From CAISIP01 sp965278985 (GTDB taxonomy: Bacteria > Pseudomonadota > Gammaproteobacteria > Burkholderiales > Burkholderiaceae_C), in the NCBI GenBank assembly GCA_965278985.1, contig OZ257131.1, positions 2,976,001 through 3,040,000 on the forward strand: a stretch of 64,000 nucleotides of DNA, given 5' to 3'. Positions 47,201 through 50,525 of the stretch are shown here, piece after piece; within the stretch, counting starts at the first letter, position 1, and the number at the start of each line of letters is the position of its first letter. A program made the translations under genes and the position numbers. The notes under the pieces are model-generated. The model was not told where the DNA came from, did no database searches, and worked only from the letters and a program-made list of their open reading frames with translations.

Positions 47201-48245
47201 TCCCCGCGCCGCTGAAGCCGCCGATAGCCAGGCCGCGCACACTGCTGCCTTCGCTGCCGACGCCGAAGTTCAGGCCGTTGGCGCCGCCCCCGGCGCCCGT
47301 GCCGTTGAGTGCGATGCGGATCACGGCGTTGCTGCCGGTGCTGGCGCTGTTGGCCGTGGCGTCGGACTGGCTGTAGCCGTTGATCGCCACCGCGCCGGTG
47401 ATGGTGGGCAGCGCCGACGTGGGGCTGATGGTCTGCAGGCCGGCACCTGGGATGGCAAAGACGATGGTGTCCGCGCCAGCGTTGTTGTTGGCATCCGTGA
47501 TCGCCTGGCGCAGCGAGCCCGCCCCGCTGTCGGCCGTCGTGGTCACGGTGTAGGTGGCCAGCACGCCCTGCCACTGCGCCTGGGTCTGCAGGTCGAAGGC
47601 CAGCTGGGCCTCGATGTGGCCGGTCTGCATCTCCAGCGTCCAGTTGCCGCCCATGGCCGCGCTGCCGGTGCGGTCGGTGGAGGCCGCCACGTCGGCGCCG
47701 GTGAGCTGGGCCAGGTCCTGCACCAGCGCCCGGCCGTCGCTGCCCGATGCCATGTCGCAGCCATACAGCAGCAGGTCGGCATTGCTGGTCAGCGCACCGG
47801 CCCAACCCGCGATGTCCTGCGCGCGCAGCAGCACGGCATCGCGGTCCAGCGCGCCGTTGCCCAGCAGCATGCGGCCGTCTTCGCCATGGCCGACGAGGTG
47901 CAGCGCGGCCACGTCCTGGCGCTGGGCCAGCGTGTCGGTGATGCGCGTGATGGCATCGTCCTGTTCGCCCAGCAACACGGCCTCGATGCGCCGGCCAGCA
48001 CCGGCCTGGGCCTGGAGGTCGGCCACCAGCTGGTCGCGGTCCGGCACGCGGTGGTCGATGAACACGAGGTCCACGGCCGCGGCGGCCTGCGCATTCGGGG
48101 CGGGTGCCGCCACGCCCTCCGTGCCGTGCAGCACCATGGCACCCGCCGCCGCAGCGGCCAGCGGATGGTCCGCCGACATCAGGATGCGCGGCTCGATGTC
48201 CTCCAGGACAGGACGCAGGCGGTGGATGCGGGGGGCGTTGCGCAT
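26292..48245 (-). CDS. Giant LEPR-XLL/DUF4347 repeat protein (7,317 residues), likely exported adhesin or matrix protein
   Basis: One uninterrupted frame of 21,954 bases, roughly 0.7 MDa. Residues 13-25 (VLEDIEPRILMSA) form an LEPR-XLL-type motif, found at the start of giant proteobacterial proteins. Residues 58-215 are DUF4347, with LVGHG (His120) and LLLYGCDMASG (Cys163) in clan CD peptidase positions. Then come nine CSLREA/right-handed beta-helix units (DNA about 47560-34760), twelve 132-residue Ig/cadherin-like repeats (34274-29523), a VCBS-like unit and several cadherin-type repeats. The C-terminal ~200 residues have a Pro/Ala-rich linker and a hydrophobic segment (AGIAFTFSFALWMA). There is no usual signal peptide and no RTX nonapeptide. 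It lies downstream of SecA-like, M50 and HlyD genes, its probable export apparatus, and is coupled to a diguanylate cyclase. Confidence 0.9.
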   Translation of the reverse strand: MRNAPRIHRLRPVLEDIEPRILMSADHPLAAAAAGAMVLHGTEGVAAPAPNAQAAAAVDLVFIDHRVPDRDQLVADLQAQAGAGRRIEAVLLGEQDDAITRITDTLAQRQDVAALHLVGHGEDGRMLLGNGALDRDAVLLRAQDIAGWAGALTSNADLLLYGCDMASGSDGRALVQDLAQLTGADVAASTDRTGSAAMGGNWTLEMQTGHIEAQLAFDLQTQAQWQGVLATYTVTTTADSGAGSLRQAITDANNNAGADTIVFAIPGAGLQTISPTSALPTITGAVAINGYSQSDATANSASTGSNAVIRIALNGTGAGGGANGLNFGVGSEGSSVRGLAIGGFSGAGILTSVGGLTVAGNFIGTNAAGSAASANASGISVAGSGATTIGSVLLADRNLVSGNTNNIVSSATGAVTIQGNLVGTGTDGSTTIGTPTAGISISAGTANVVGGSNAGEGNVVAGGARGVVVTNTGTVASIVGNTIAQTSVQGIDLANDGVTANDAGDADTGANNLQNFPVITASQTSADGYVAVQGTLNSTASTSYRIDFYASPAGTTSREGRVYLGYALATTDGSGNATYAATLSGATVAVGGLVSATATRLSGTALAETSEISAYQATTAMNVQTVTTNADSGAGSLRAAITAANAASGPTLIRFNIAGNVVHTITLATLLPSITKQVVIDGSTDTGSVAANGGRPAIVLNVNGIAGDGLRLDTGSGGSTIRGLVVQNYGAGADTSAIRIMAGSGGNTIAGNYLGAIDASGEQAAVSSGDDGIWIESGNNIIGGSTAADRNVIGLDGRSDITTYGILVTTGNGNQILGNYVGVNAGGTAGFTGLQSGIWLNGSPANTVIQGNLASGAGDFGVAVNTSGAGTQVLSNRVGINAAGTARISTTASTGIIVYASGSGMLISGNWVGTTALSGISLQAGTSGVTVQGNRIGTDLAGTANWGGQQSGIRVTGTNHLIGGTGAGQGNVVAFSNQQGTTADAISVTSGTGNAILGNSIYGSNGVTGSLGIDLNPSGVTANDTGDADTGANNMQNYPVLTLARTNGSGSLEISGTLNSTANSFLRIELFANTVKSGSGYGEGQTYLGFVNVTTDASGNASFTTTLGATVAAGAFISATATKSNAAFNAFTDTSEFARSVVAISTTQTVLVVDTAADTLDGDTTSLSTLLASKGSDGFISLREALTAINNTPAGSLPTLVNFNISGSGVHTITLGSVLPTIDRAVVLDGTTDTASVTANGGRPAIVINGNGLNVDGLTLSANADGSTIRGLVVRNFGGAAINIAAASDGNTIVGNYLGAVAATGNLAAAANASYTVLVAGANNTIGGSTAADRNVLGTSGAGGVYGLLVTGATATGNQVLGNYIGIGADGSTAFSGEQAGISVLSGAATTRIQGNVIAANLDNGVFLSTAGTGTVVNNNLIGANAAGTARVGSPLNGIQATQAGAGTVITNNVIAGTSQAGIVLTGSAGGVTVQGNRIGTDAAGTANWGTSRSGIQIATSNNLIGGTGAGQGNTIANSNQAAAAADGIAVSAGTGNAFLGNSIYGTRAGTTGLGIDLDTSGVTVNDTGDADTGANNLQNFPVLDRALTNGAGAVEVSGTLNSTASTNLRIELFASPAGSGSNGEGRTYLGFVNVTTDASGNASFSTTLSATVAPGAFITATATRADGSFSSYSDTSEFSARLQTAAILTVDTVADTLGGDTSSVAALLANKGGDGLVSLREAIEAINNTAAGTQPAVIRFAIAGTGLHTIVLTSALPHIGRPVVIDATTDDSFAANGNQPAIQIDGNNNESGLVLQAGASGSTIRGLAITNFYYAGIYVEAGSNNNVIAGNYLGTMGAGGQVLGTTVTNGIWVDNGANTRVGGSTAADRNIIAGVTQNAILVQGAGAAGTVVQGNWIGVMPDGLSAVSSPGQGITVADGASNIQIGGLGAGEGNWIARTDYSGIALVDATDVRVQGNRIGTDAAGTANWGVALAAGMYIANGAADNLVQGNVVAFGGFNGGILLDSDAGAGNALVGNRIYGNAGLGIDLGFDGVTANDAGDADTGANDLQNYPVLTLARTDDVDQFEITGSIDSTANTYIRIELFSSIDNDPSGYGQAETFLGFVNVLTDGAGHADFSTTLTVHVAPGAFISATATRATDGSYTTLRDTSEFARSVVAINNPAMFGPFEDVSNVLVVDTAADTLDGDTTSLSTLLASKGADGRISLREAITAINNTPAVALPVGIYFDISGSGVHTLTLASELPTIAKPVVIDGTTDTASFSNNGNRPAIVLRGNGSGGIWTGLSLGAGSAGSTIRGLVVQNFYTGIMVGSDGNTIAGNYIGQLGTDGSLGGSATNSYGIVLRGAGNTIGGTTAANRNVISGNISSNVTLDAVAATGNRIIGNYIGTNAAGAPSGGGGFYGVWLSVGASNNRVGGTAAGEGNVIAGATGRGVWIDNTAGTGNAVLSNSIHSNSGLGIDLRTGGVSANDVGDPDTGPNNMQNFPVLTLVRTNGSGSVEVSGSINSNANSYIRIEIFANTANDSSGYGEGQTFLGFINVLTDGSGNVSFSQSFAATVAAGAFISATATKSVAGYGSFSDTSEFARSVVALSATQTVLVVDTADDTLDGDTTSLSTLLASKGADGFISLREAITAINNTPASSLPTLVNFNIAGSGVHTITLGSALPVIDRPVVIDGTTDTASVTANGGRPAIVLNGNGAAIDGLVLGANADGSTLRGLVVTNLTGSGIRILAGSDGNTIAGNYVGRVGANGLANALASGTGILVEGAGNTIGGSTAADRNILAGLALDAIRTDGAGATGNVVQGNWVNVLPDGLTTVASAGTGIFVTNGATNTRIGGLGAGEGNWIVRTAFSGVGSTESAGTVMLGNRIGTDLAGTTNWGTTSAGIYFRGVSTGALVQGNVVAFSGVNGGVLIDTNATGVALLQNSIYGSAGLGIDLGFNGVTANDAGDADTGANNLQNFPVLTLARTNGAGSFEITGTLNSTANTYLRIEIFANTANDGSGYGEGQTYLGFIDVLTDGSGDATFSETLSATVAAGAFISATATRSNSSFNTFSDTSEFARSVVAISSSQAVLVVDTAADTLDGDTTSLSTLLASKGADGFISLREALTAINNTPAGSLPTRVNFGIAGTGLHTITLASALPHIARPVVIDASTDDSFAANGSRPAIQIDGNNEESGLVLQAAASGSTIRGLAITNFFYSGIYIESGSDNNVIAGNYLGTVGAGGTLLATTVYTGIWVDNASNNRIGGSTAADRNLIVGVPSSAVLIDGPGADANIVQGNWIGVMPDGVTTVASPGEGIAVTGGATQTQVGGLGAGEGNWIVRTDFSAISLVDAVATTVQGNRIGTDLAGTTDLGTGSSAGMYITGATSGGLIQGNVVAFSGANAGILFDGGAPTGITLLGNRIYANAGPGIDLGFDGVTPNDAGDGDTGANDLQNFPVLTLVRTDGAGNVTVTGSINSTADTYIRIEVFSNTVNDATGYGQGQTPLGFIDVLTDGSGNATFSQTLGATVAAGAFISATATRSVAGYGSFSDTSEFARSVVAISTTQSVLVVDTAADTLDGDTTSISTLLATKGADGFISLREAITAINNTPAGSLPTLVNFAISGTGLHTISLAQDLPHIARPVVIDGTTDDSFAANGSRSAIQIVGNADPSKNESGLVLQAGASGSTIRGLAITNFDYTGIYLEVGSNNNVIAGNYIGTVGAGAQVLGTTVQNGIYVDRGSGNRIGGSSAADRNVLAGTTFAAIFVVGTAGTVVQGNYIGVMPDGLSALASTGVGIAVSAGASNTVIGGLADGEGNWIARTSGSAVLLDSATGTRVQGNRIGTDAAGTANWGTTAFAGIYLDNGTAGTLVQGNVVAFSGAEGGIVLLAAAGAGNALLGNQVYGNTGLGIDLGSDGVTANDTGDADTGANNLQNFPVLTLARTNGAGSFEIAGTINSTANTYIRIELFANTANDASGYGEGQTYLGFVNVLTDGAGNATFSTTLAATVAAGAFISATATRSVAGYGSFSDTSELARSVVAISTTQNVLVVDTAADTLDGDTTSISTLLASKGADGFISLREAITAINNTPAGGLPTLVNFDIAGSGVHTIVLSSALPVIDRPVVIDGMTDTASVAANGGRPAIVVDGNGAAIHGLVLGANADGSTLRGLVVTNLTGNAIWVQAGSDGNTIAGNYVGAVAASGTATAAATGNGIRIEGANNVVGGSTAAERNVLAGVTVSAIAISGASAAANVVQGNWINVLPDGVTTVASAGDGIAATGGATNTRIGGANAGEGNWVVRTAFSAVGAINATGTTVEGNRVGTDLAGTTNLGTTAAGMYFAGLTAGTLVQNNVVAFSGVNGGVLVDASATGVALLRNSIYGGAGLGIDLGFDGVTANDTGDGDTGANNLQNYPVLASVAYASNQFTVTGSLNTEANKTYRIEFFGIPYGSADASGNGEGNVFLGFVEVTTNASGNATINTVLAANGLSYGAYVTATATEKTGASSYGSTSEFSANVQAANTAPVLTVAASAGYTENAAAVALAPAATAVDTELAAAGSYAGATLTLSRNGGANAQDLFAATGGSLSALTQGAALVYGGTTVGTVTTNSGGTLVLSFDGNATQALVNNVLRAIGYANSSDAPPASVQLNWSFSDGNGGAQGSGGALAGTGSTTVNITAVNDAPVVTATGTALAYTENAAATAIDPGLVVSDVDSANLAGATVAITGNYANGQDVLAFTNANGITGSWNAATGVLTLSGSATVANYQAALRSVTYVNTSDNPSTATRTVSFTATDGALGSTAATRDIAVTAVNDAPVVTTTGTVLAYTENAAATAIDPGLVVSDVDIATLTGATVAISANYVNGEDVLAFTNANGITGSWNAATGVLTLTGAASAANYQAALRSITYLNTSDNPSTATRTVSFAVTDGAATSATATRDITVTAVNDAPVVTTTGTTLGTTENAAATVVDAGVTVSDLDNTTLASATVSISANYANGQDVLAFVNANGITGSWNAATGVLTLSGTASVANYQAALHSITYVNTSDNPSTTTRTVSFVVNDGAADSTAATRNIAVTAVNDAPVVTTTGTALAYTENAAATAVEAGLTVADPDNANLTGATVSISANYVNGEDVLVLTNANGITGSWNAATGVLTLSGSASVANYQLALRSITYVNTSDNPGTATRTVSFSATDGTATSAVATRDITVTAVNDLPVLTTTGSTLATTENDPATAIDPGLTVSDADNASLSGATVTVSGNYVNGQDVLAFVNANGITGNWNAATGVLTLSGTASVANYQAALRSVTYLNTSDNPSTATRTISFVANDGTADSLPATRDIAVTAVNDAPVVTTTGSTLAYTENAAATAVDPGLTVSDVDSANLTGATVAIGANYINGEDVLAFVNANGITGSWNAATGVLTLTGSATVASYQAALRSVTYVNTSDDPSTATRTVAFTATDGTATSAVATRNIAVTAVNDAPVVVTTGTTLGYAENAAATVVDPGVTVSDADNTTLAGATVSSSANYANGQDVLAFTNANGITGSWNAATGVLTLSGTASVANYQAALRSVTYVNTSDNPSTATRAVSFTVNDGAADSTAATRNIAVTAVDDAPVVATTGTALPSTENHPATAVDAGVTVSDADNTTLAGATVAITANYANGQDVLAFVNANGITGSWNAATGVLTLSGTASVANYQAALRSVTYTNTSDNPSTATRTVSFTVSDGTASSAAATRDVALTATNDAPLVTATGTPLGITENAPATAIDGGVTVSDVDNTTLSSATVSISANYANGQDVLAFANANGITGSWNAATGVLTLTGTASVANYQAALRSVTYTNTSDNPSTATRTVSFTVSDGALNSTAATRDIAVTAVNDAPVVTTAGTALPTTENDPATAIDAGITVSDVDNTTLSGATVAITGNYANGQDVLAFVNAGGITGSWNAATGVLTLSGTASVATYQAALRSVTYANTSDNPSTATRTVAFAVNDGAAISAAATRDITVAAVNDAPVVATTGTALPITENAAATAIDPALTVSDVDTTTLAGATVAITGNYVNGQDVLAFTNANGITGSWNAATGVLTLTGTASVADYQAALRSVTYTNTSDNPSTATRTVSFTVSDGALGSTPATRDIAITAVNDAPVVATTGTALPYAENAAATAIDPGLAVSDVDNTLLAGATVAITGNYVSGQDLLAFVNANGITGSWNAATGTLTLTGTASVANYQAALRSVTYANTSDNPSTATRTVAFTVRDGSATSAAATRSLNVVSVSDAPAGADNSVTTLEDTPYTFTVADFGFSDLDGDALLAVHITTLPSVGSLRLDGVAVTAGQTVAVADIAAGKLRFTPAADGNGAAYTSFSFQVQDNGGTANGGADTDPTPRTMTIDVTPVNDPPAITSNGGGATAAVGIDENTTAVTTVVANDIDGPTLTYTISGGADAALFGIDSATGALRFTTAPDYEAPGSAAGNNVYEVVVRASDGTSTATQAITVTVRDVNEFAVGAPIDADAAPNTVPENAATGTLVGITAQAVDPDGTATVRYSLANSAGGRFAIDAVTGVVTVLDGTLLDYETATSHQITVLATSSDGSTASSSFTIALTDENEAVISPVVDTDPAPNRVPENAATGATVGITAFARDPDAGATVSYSLLDDAGGRFRIDAVTGVVTVADGSLLDFEGATSHQIVVRATSSDTSTTDLAFTIGIGDVNEFSVGVPVDVNATPNAVDENAANGTAVGITAFASDADGSNNAVTYSLLDDAGGRFRIDATTGVVTVANGQLLDFETAASHAITVQALSQDGSSATQVFTIALRDANDAPTGTPVVQGLPEQGQVLQADTSAIRDADGLGAFGYQWLRDGQVVAGATGSTYTLGAADVGTRISVRVQYTDGLGTAEALLSLPAGPVGQPNQAPVIVSDGGGATAQVRMDENGVSVTTVSATDVDRPAQTLTYRIVGGADRALFALDASTGALRFVAAPDYEKPLDSGGRNVYEVVVAASDARATTTQTVWVNVADTNDNPPVIAGPAQAVAVVSPGQGDTVFTVSASDADQSFAAPVYAIVGGADAARFQIQSSTGALRLVQWPVAPAGGGTVVLEVIVQASDGMHQATQRLLVAVDFGAVAEALPEESAPVAAPQVAPQVAAASVDAPAGVVVEALQLAPPSSQEARLAELLRPAGGARGGDGNEATRAFNVGGLMPGAGRRGIDVLLPRGADDIAWAQQPMEFALLSFLRAVSIASDGMTPVSPPERMVAEVPTLPAVDGGLNLTMVDAAGIAFTFSFALWMARGGSLLASMLASSPVWVRFDLLPVLERPRSQFASTRETDRARGARRAGPRLSAEERFFAALPPTAE
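29523..34274 (-). repeat. Twelve tandem 396-bp coding repeats in the giant gene
   Basis: A fixed landmark (GTGATGCC on the plus strand) recurs at 34081, 33685, 33289, 32893, 32497, 32101, 31705, 31309, 30913, 30517, 30121 and 29725, every 396 bases without a single length change. Each unit codes for 132 residues with core motifs NGQDVLAFTNANGITGSWN, ATGVLTLSG, SVTYVNTSDNPSTATRTVSF and ITAVND. Units differ by scattered substitutions, many silent. The fold is probably an Ig- or cadherin-like beta sandwich. Confidence 0.92.
34760..47560 (-). repeat. Nine CSLREA/beta-helix repeat units in the giant gene
   Basis: Each unit begins with a segment such as VVDTAADTLDGDTTS and SLREAITAINN, continues with beta-helix rungs (GNTIAGNYLG, IGGSTAADRNV, TVVQGNRIGTD), then GVTANDTGDADTGANNLQN and a module ending SEFARSV. 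The SLREA-type landmarks lie near 47503, 46328, 44692, 43078, 41617, 40357, 38929, 37498 and 36061, so units run from 1.2 to 1.6 kb. The last few are about 1.43 kb each. This block should form long rod-like parallel beta-helices. Confidence 0.85.
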
Positions 48246-48279
48246 GGTCCTGCGGGCGTGGTGGAGGCCGGGCTAGAAC

Positions 48280-49404
48280 TCAGTCATCGTCCTGGTGCGC
48301 GCTGGCGATGGCCTGGAAGTCCGCGGCCACGGCGAGGAAGGCTTCCACCACGTCGGGGTCGAAATGCTTGCCGCTGCCCTCGCGCACGATGTCGCAGGCC
48401 TTCTCGTGCGAAAACGCGGGCTTGTAGACCCGCTTGCTGATGAGCGCGTCGTAGATGTCGGCCAGCGACATCAGCCGCGCGGAGATGGGGATCTCGTCGC
48501 CCTTGAGGCCATCGGGGTAACCGGTGCCGTCCCACTTCTCCTGGTGGCTGTGGGCCATCTCCTTTGCCAGCGACAGGAATTCGACCTTGGTGCCCAGCGC
48601 ACGCTCGGCGTCCTCGATCGCTGAGCGGCCCAGCGTGGTGTGGGACTTCATGACCTCGAACTCGGGGTTCGTGAGGCGGTCGGGCTTGAGCAGCACGTTG
48701 TCGGGAATGCCGATCTTGCCGATGTCGTGCAGCGGTGCGGACTTGAACAGGATCTCGATGGTGCGCGCATCCAGGAAGGCAGCGAAGCGCGGGTGCGTGC
48801 TGAGCTGCTCGGCCAGCCGCTTCACGTAGAGCTGCGTGCGCCGGATGTGGGCACCGGTGTCGTTATCGCGCGTTTCGGCCAGCGAGGCCAGGGCCATGAT
48901 GGTCACGTCCTGCGTGGCGGCGACTTCGGCGGTACGCCGGTCCAGGTCCTCCTGCAGCGTCGCGCTCTTGTGGCGCAGCAAGTCCAGGTTGGCCTTGAGC
49001 GTGAGGTGGGCCTTCACGCGGGCCAGCACCACGGGCGGGCTGATGGGCTTGGTGATGTAGTCCACCGCGCCCAGCTCCAGGCCATGGGTCTCGTCTTCGA
49101 CCTCGGACTTGGCGGTGAGGAAGATCACCGGGATGTCGCGCGTGCGCGCCTCGGCCTTGAGCTGGCGGCAGACCTCGTAGCCGTCGATGCCCGGCATCAT
49201 GATGTCGAGCAGGATCATGTCGGGCTGCGCATCCGAGGTCGCCACACGCAGCGCGCGCTCGCCGCTGTTGGCCACCTTCACGCGGTAGCGTTCGCGCAGC
49301 AGGCCACTCATGAGGGCCAGGTTCTCGGGCGTGTCGTCCACCACCAGGATGGTGGGCCGCGTGTCGGTGGCCGGCGCGGCGGCGGGTGCGTCGGTGGCAG
49401 CCAT
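48280..49404 (-). CDS. Response regulator with HD-GYP c-di-GMP phosphodiesterase domain (RpfG-like)
   Basis: A 374-residue cytoplasmic protein. The receiver domain spans about residues 17-135 with VVDDTP, the phospho-acceptor Asp in MILLDIMMPGIDGYE, and the Lys in DYITKP. A coiled-coil leads to the HD-GYP domain with SAPLHDIGKIGIPDNVLL and HSHQEKWDGTGYPDGLKGD. The HHE motif reads HQE, a variant seen in other HD-GYP regulators. It would lower c-di-GMP when phosphorylated. No histidine kinase gene is adjacent. It sits 34 bases upstream of the giant gene and 71 bases downstream of the HlyD-like gene, so it belongs to the same operon. Confidence 0.9.
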   Translation of the reverse strand: MAATDAPAAAPATDTRPTILVVDDTPENLALMSGLLRERYRVKVANSGERALRVATSDAQPDMILLDIMMPGIDGYEVCRQLKAEARTRDIPVIFLTAKSEVEDETHGLELGAVDYITKPISPPVVLARVKAHLTLKANLDLLRHKSATLQEDLDRRTAEVAATQDVTIMALASLAETRDNDTGAHIRRTQLYVKRLAEQLSTHPRFAAFLDARTIEILFKSAPLHDIGKIGIPDNVLLKPDRLTNPEFEVMKSHTTLGRSAIEDAERALGTKVEFLSLAKEMAHSHQEKWDGTGYPDGLKGDEIPISARLMSLADIYDALISKRVYKPAFSHEKACDIVREGSGKHFDPDVVEAFLAVAADFQAIASAHQDDD

Positions 49405-49475
49405 CAGCGCGCTCCCGGCGTACAGGACATCGGGTGCTCGGTGCCGTGGATCGGGAGGGCCATGGGAGCGGGCTT

Positions 49476-50525
49476 TCAGCGAGAGGCCGCAGGGGCCGGA
49501 GGGCTGGCCGTGGAAGCTGGCCGGACGGCGGCGGCACCGGCTACACCAGCCACGCCAGCGACCCCGGCCGCGCCGGCTCCGTCCTTGGCGGCTATGCGGA
49601 AGTCCACGCGGCAGCGCATGCCCGCGGGCAAGGCGCGGTCGGCATTGGGCAAGTCCAGCCGGACACGGAAGGTGTTGCTGGCGGGGTCCAGCACGCGGTC
49701 GATCTGCGTGACGCGGGCCTCGCGCGCGGCCACGCCAGGCAGTTCAGGCTGCACGTCCGCGAGCTGGCCCTGCCGCACCTCGCCGAACATCGCGGCCGGC
49801 ACCACCACCTCCACGCGCAGCGCGTCGATGGCGGCGATGCGCAGCAGCGGCTTGTCCTCGAATCGCTCACCCGGATGGGCGAAGCGCTCGGTGACCACGC
49901 CATCGAAGGGCGCGCGAAGGATGCGCAAACCTACCTGCGCGCTGCTCACGCCGGCCTCGCGCCGCGCCAGGTCGCGTGCATCGCGCGCCTGCAGGCTGCG
50001 CTCGCGGGCGATGCGCCATTCGGTCTCGGCCTGTTCCACGGCCTGCGTGGACACGAAGCTTTCGGTTTCGAGCCTGCGCGCGCGCTGCAAGCGCTGCAGC
50101 GCCAGGTCTTCGGCCGCCATGGCCCCGCGCAGCTCGCCTTCGCTGTCGGCCCGCACCCGCGCGGCATCGCGCTGCGCGGCCTCGACGTCGGCGCGCAGGT
50201 GCACCAGCACCTGGCCCTGGCGCACGGTATCTCCCCGGTCCACAGCCACGGATTCGACGACCCCAGGGAGCTGGCTGCCCAGGTCGGCGGTGCGCTGCGG
50301 CAGCACCAGGCAGGCCATGAGGCCGCTGCTGCGTGCCGCGGGCACCGGCAGAGGGCGTGCGGCCGGCACCGGGCGCATCGGGACGGCCTGCACGAGCGGC
50401 GGTGCGTCGGCAGGTGCCAGGGCGCGCTGGGCCATCACGGAAGGTGCAAGCAGAGAGGTGGCCATGGCCAGCGTACAAGCAACGTGACGTTGGAGCGTCG
50501 GGAGGACGGCGCGGGTTTTCAGCAT
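49476..50525 (-). CDS. HlyD/RND-type periplasmic adaptor protein
   Basis: A 349-residue exported protein with a signal peptide (VACTLAMATSLLAPSVMAQ). The lipoyl half-motifs are LPGVVESVAVDRGDTVRQGQ and LRILRAPFDGVVTERFAHPG, separated by a helical hairpin, and a beta-barrel region follows. The C-terminus is Ala/Val/Pro-rich. It lacks a lipobox and a membrane anchor, so it is probably periplasmic. The ATG at 50525 lies 7 bases inside the SecA-like gene end, so translation is coupled. No RND pump or ABC gene is adjacent; it more likely serves the SecA-like/M50 machinery. Confidence 0.87.
   Translation of the reverse strand: MLKTRAVLPTLQRHVACTLAMATSLLAPSVMAQRALAPADAPPLVQAVPMRPVPAARPLPVPAARSSGLMACLVLPQRTADLGSQLPGVVESVAVDRGDTVRQGQVLVHLRADVEAAQRDAARVRADSEGELRGAMAAEDLALQRLQRARRLETESFVSTQAVEQAETEWRIARERSLQARDARDLARREAGVSSAQVGLRILRAPFDGVVTERFAHPGERFEDKPLLRIAAIDALRVEVVVPAAMFGEVRQGQLADVQPELPGVAAREARVTQIDRVLDPASNTFRVRLDLPNADRALPAGMRCRVDFRIAAKDGAGAAGVAGVAGVAGAAAVRPASTASPPAPAASR

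Noticed and set aside
26292..48245. Type I-secreted RTX adhesin of the LapA kind
   Set aside because: No glycine-rich nonapeptides, no LapG-type di-alanine site that I could recognise at the N-terminus, and no ABC/TolC genes in the operon.
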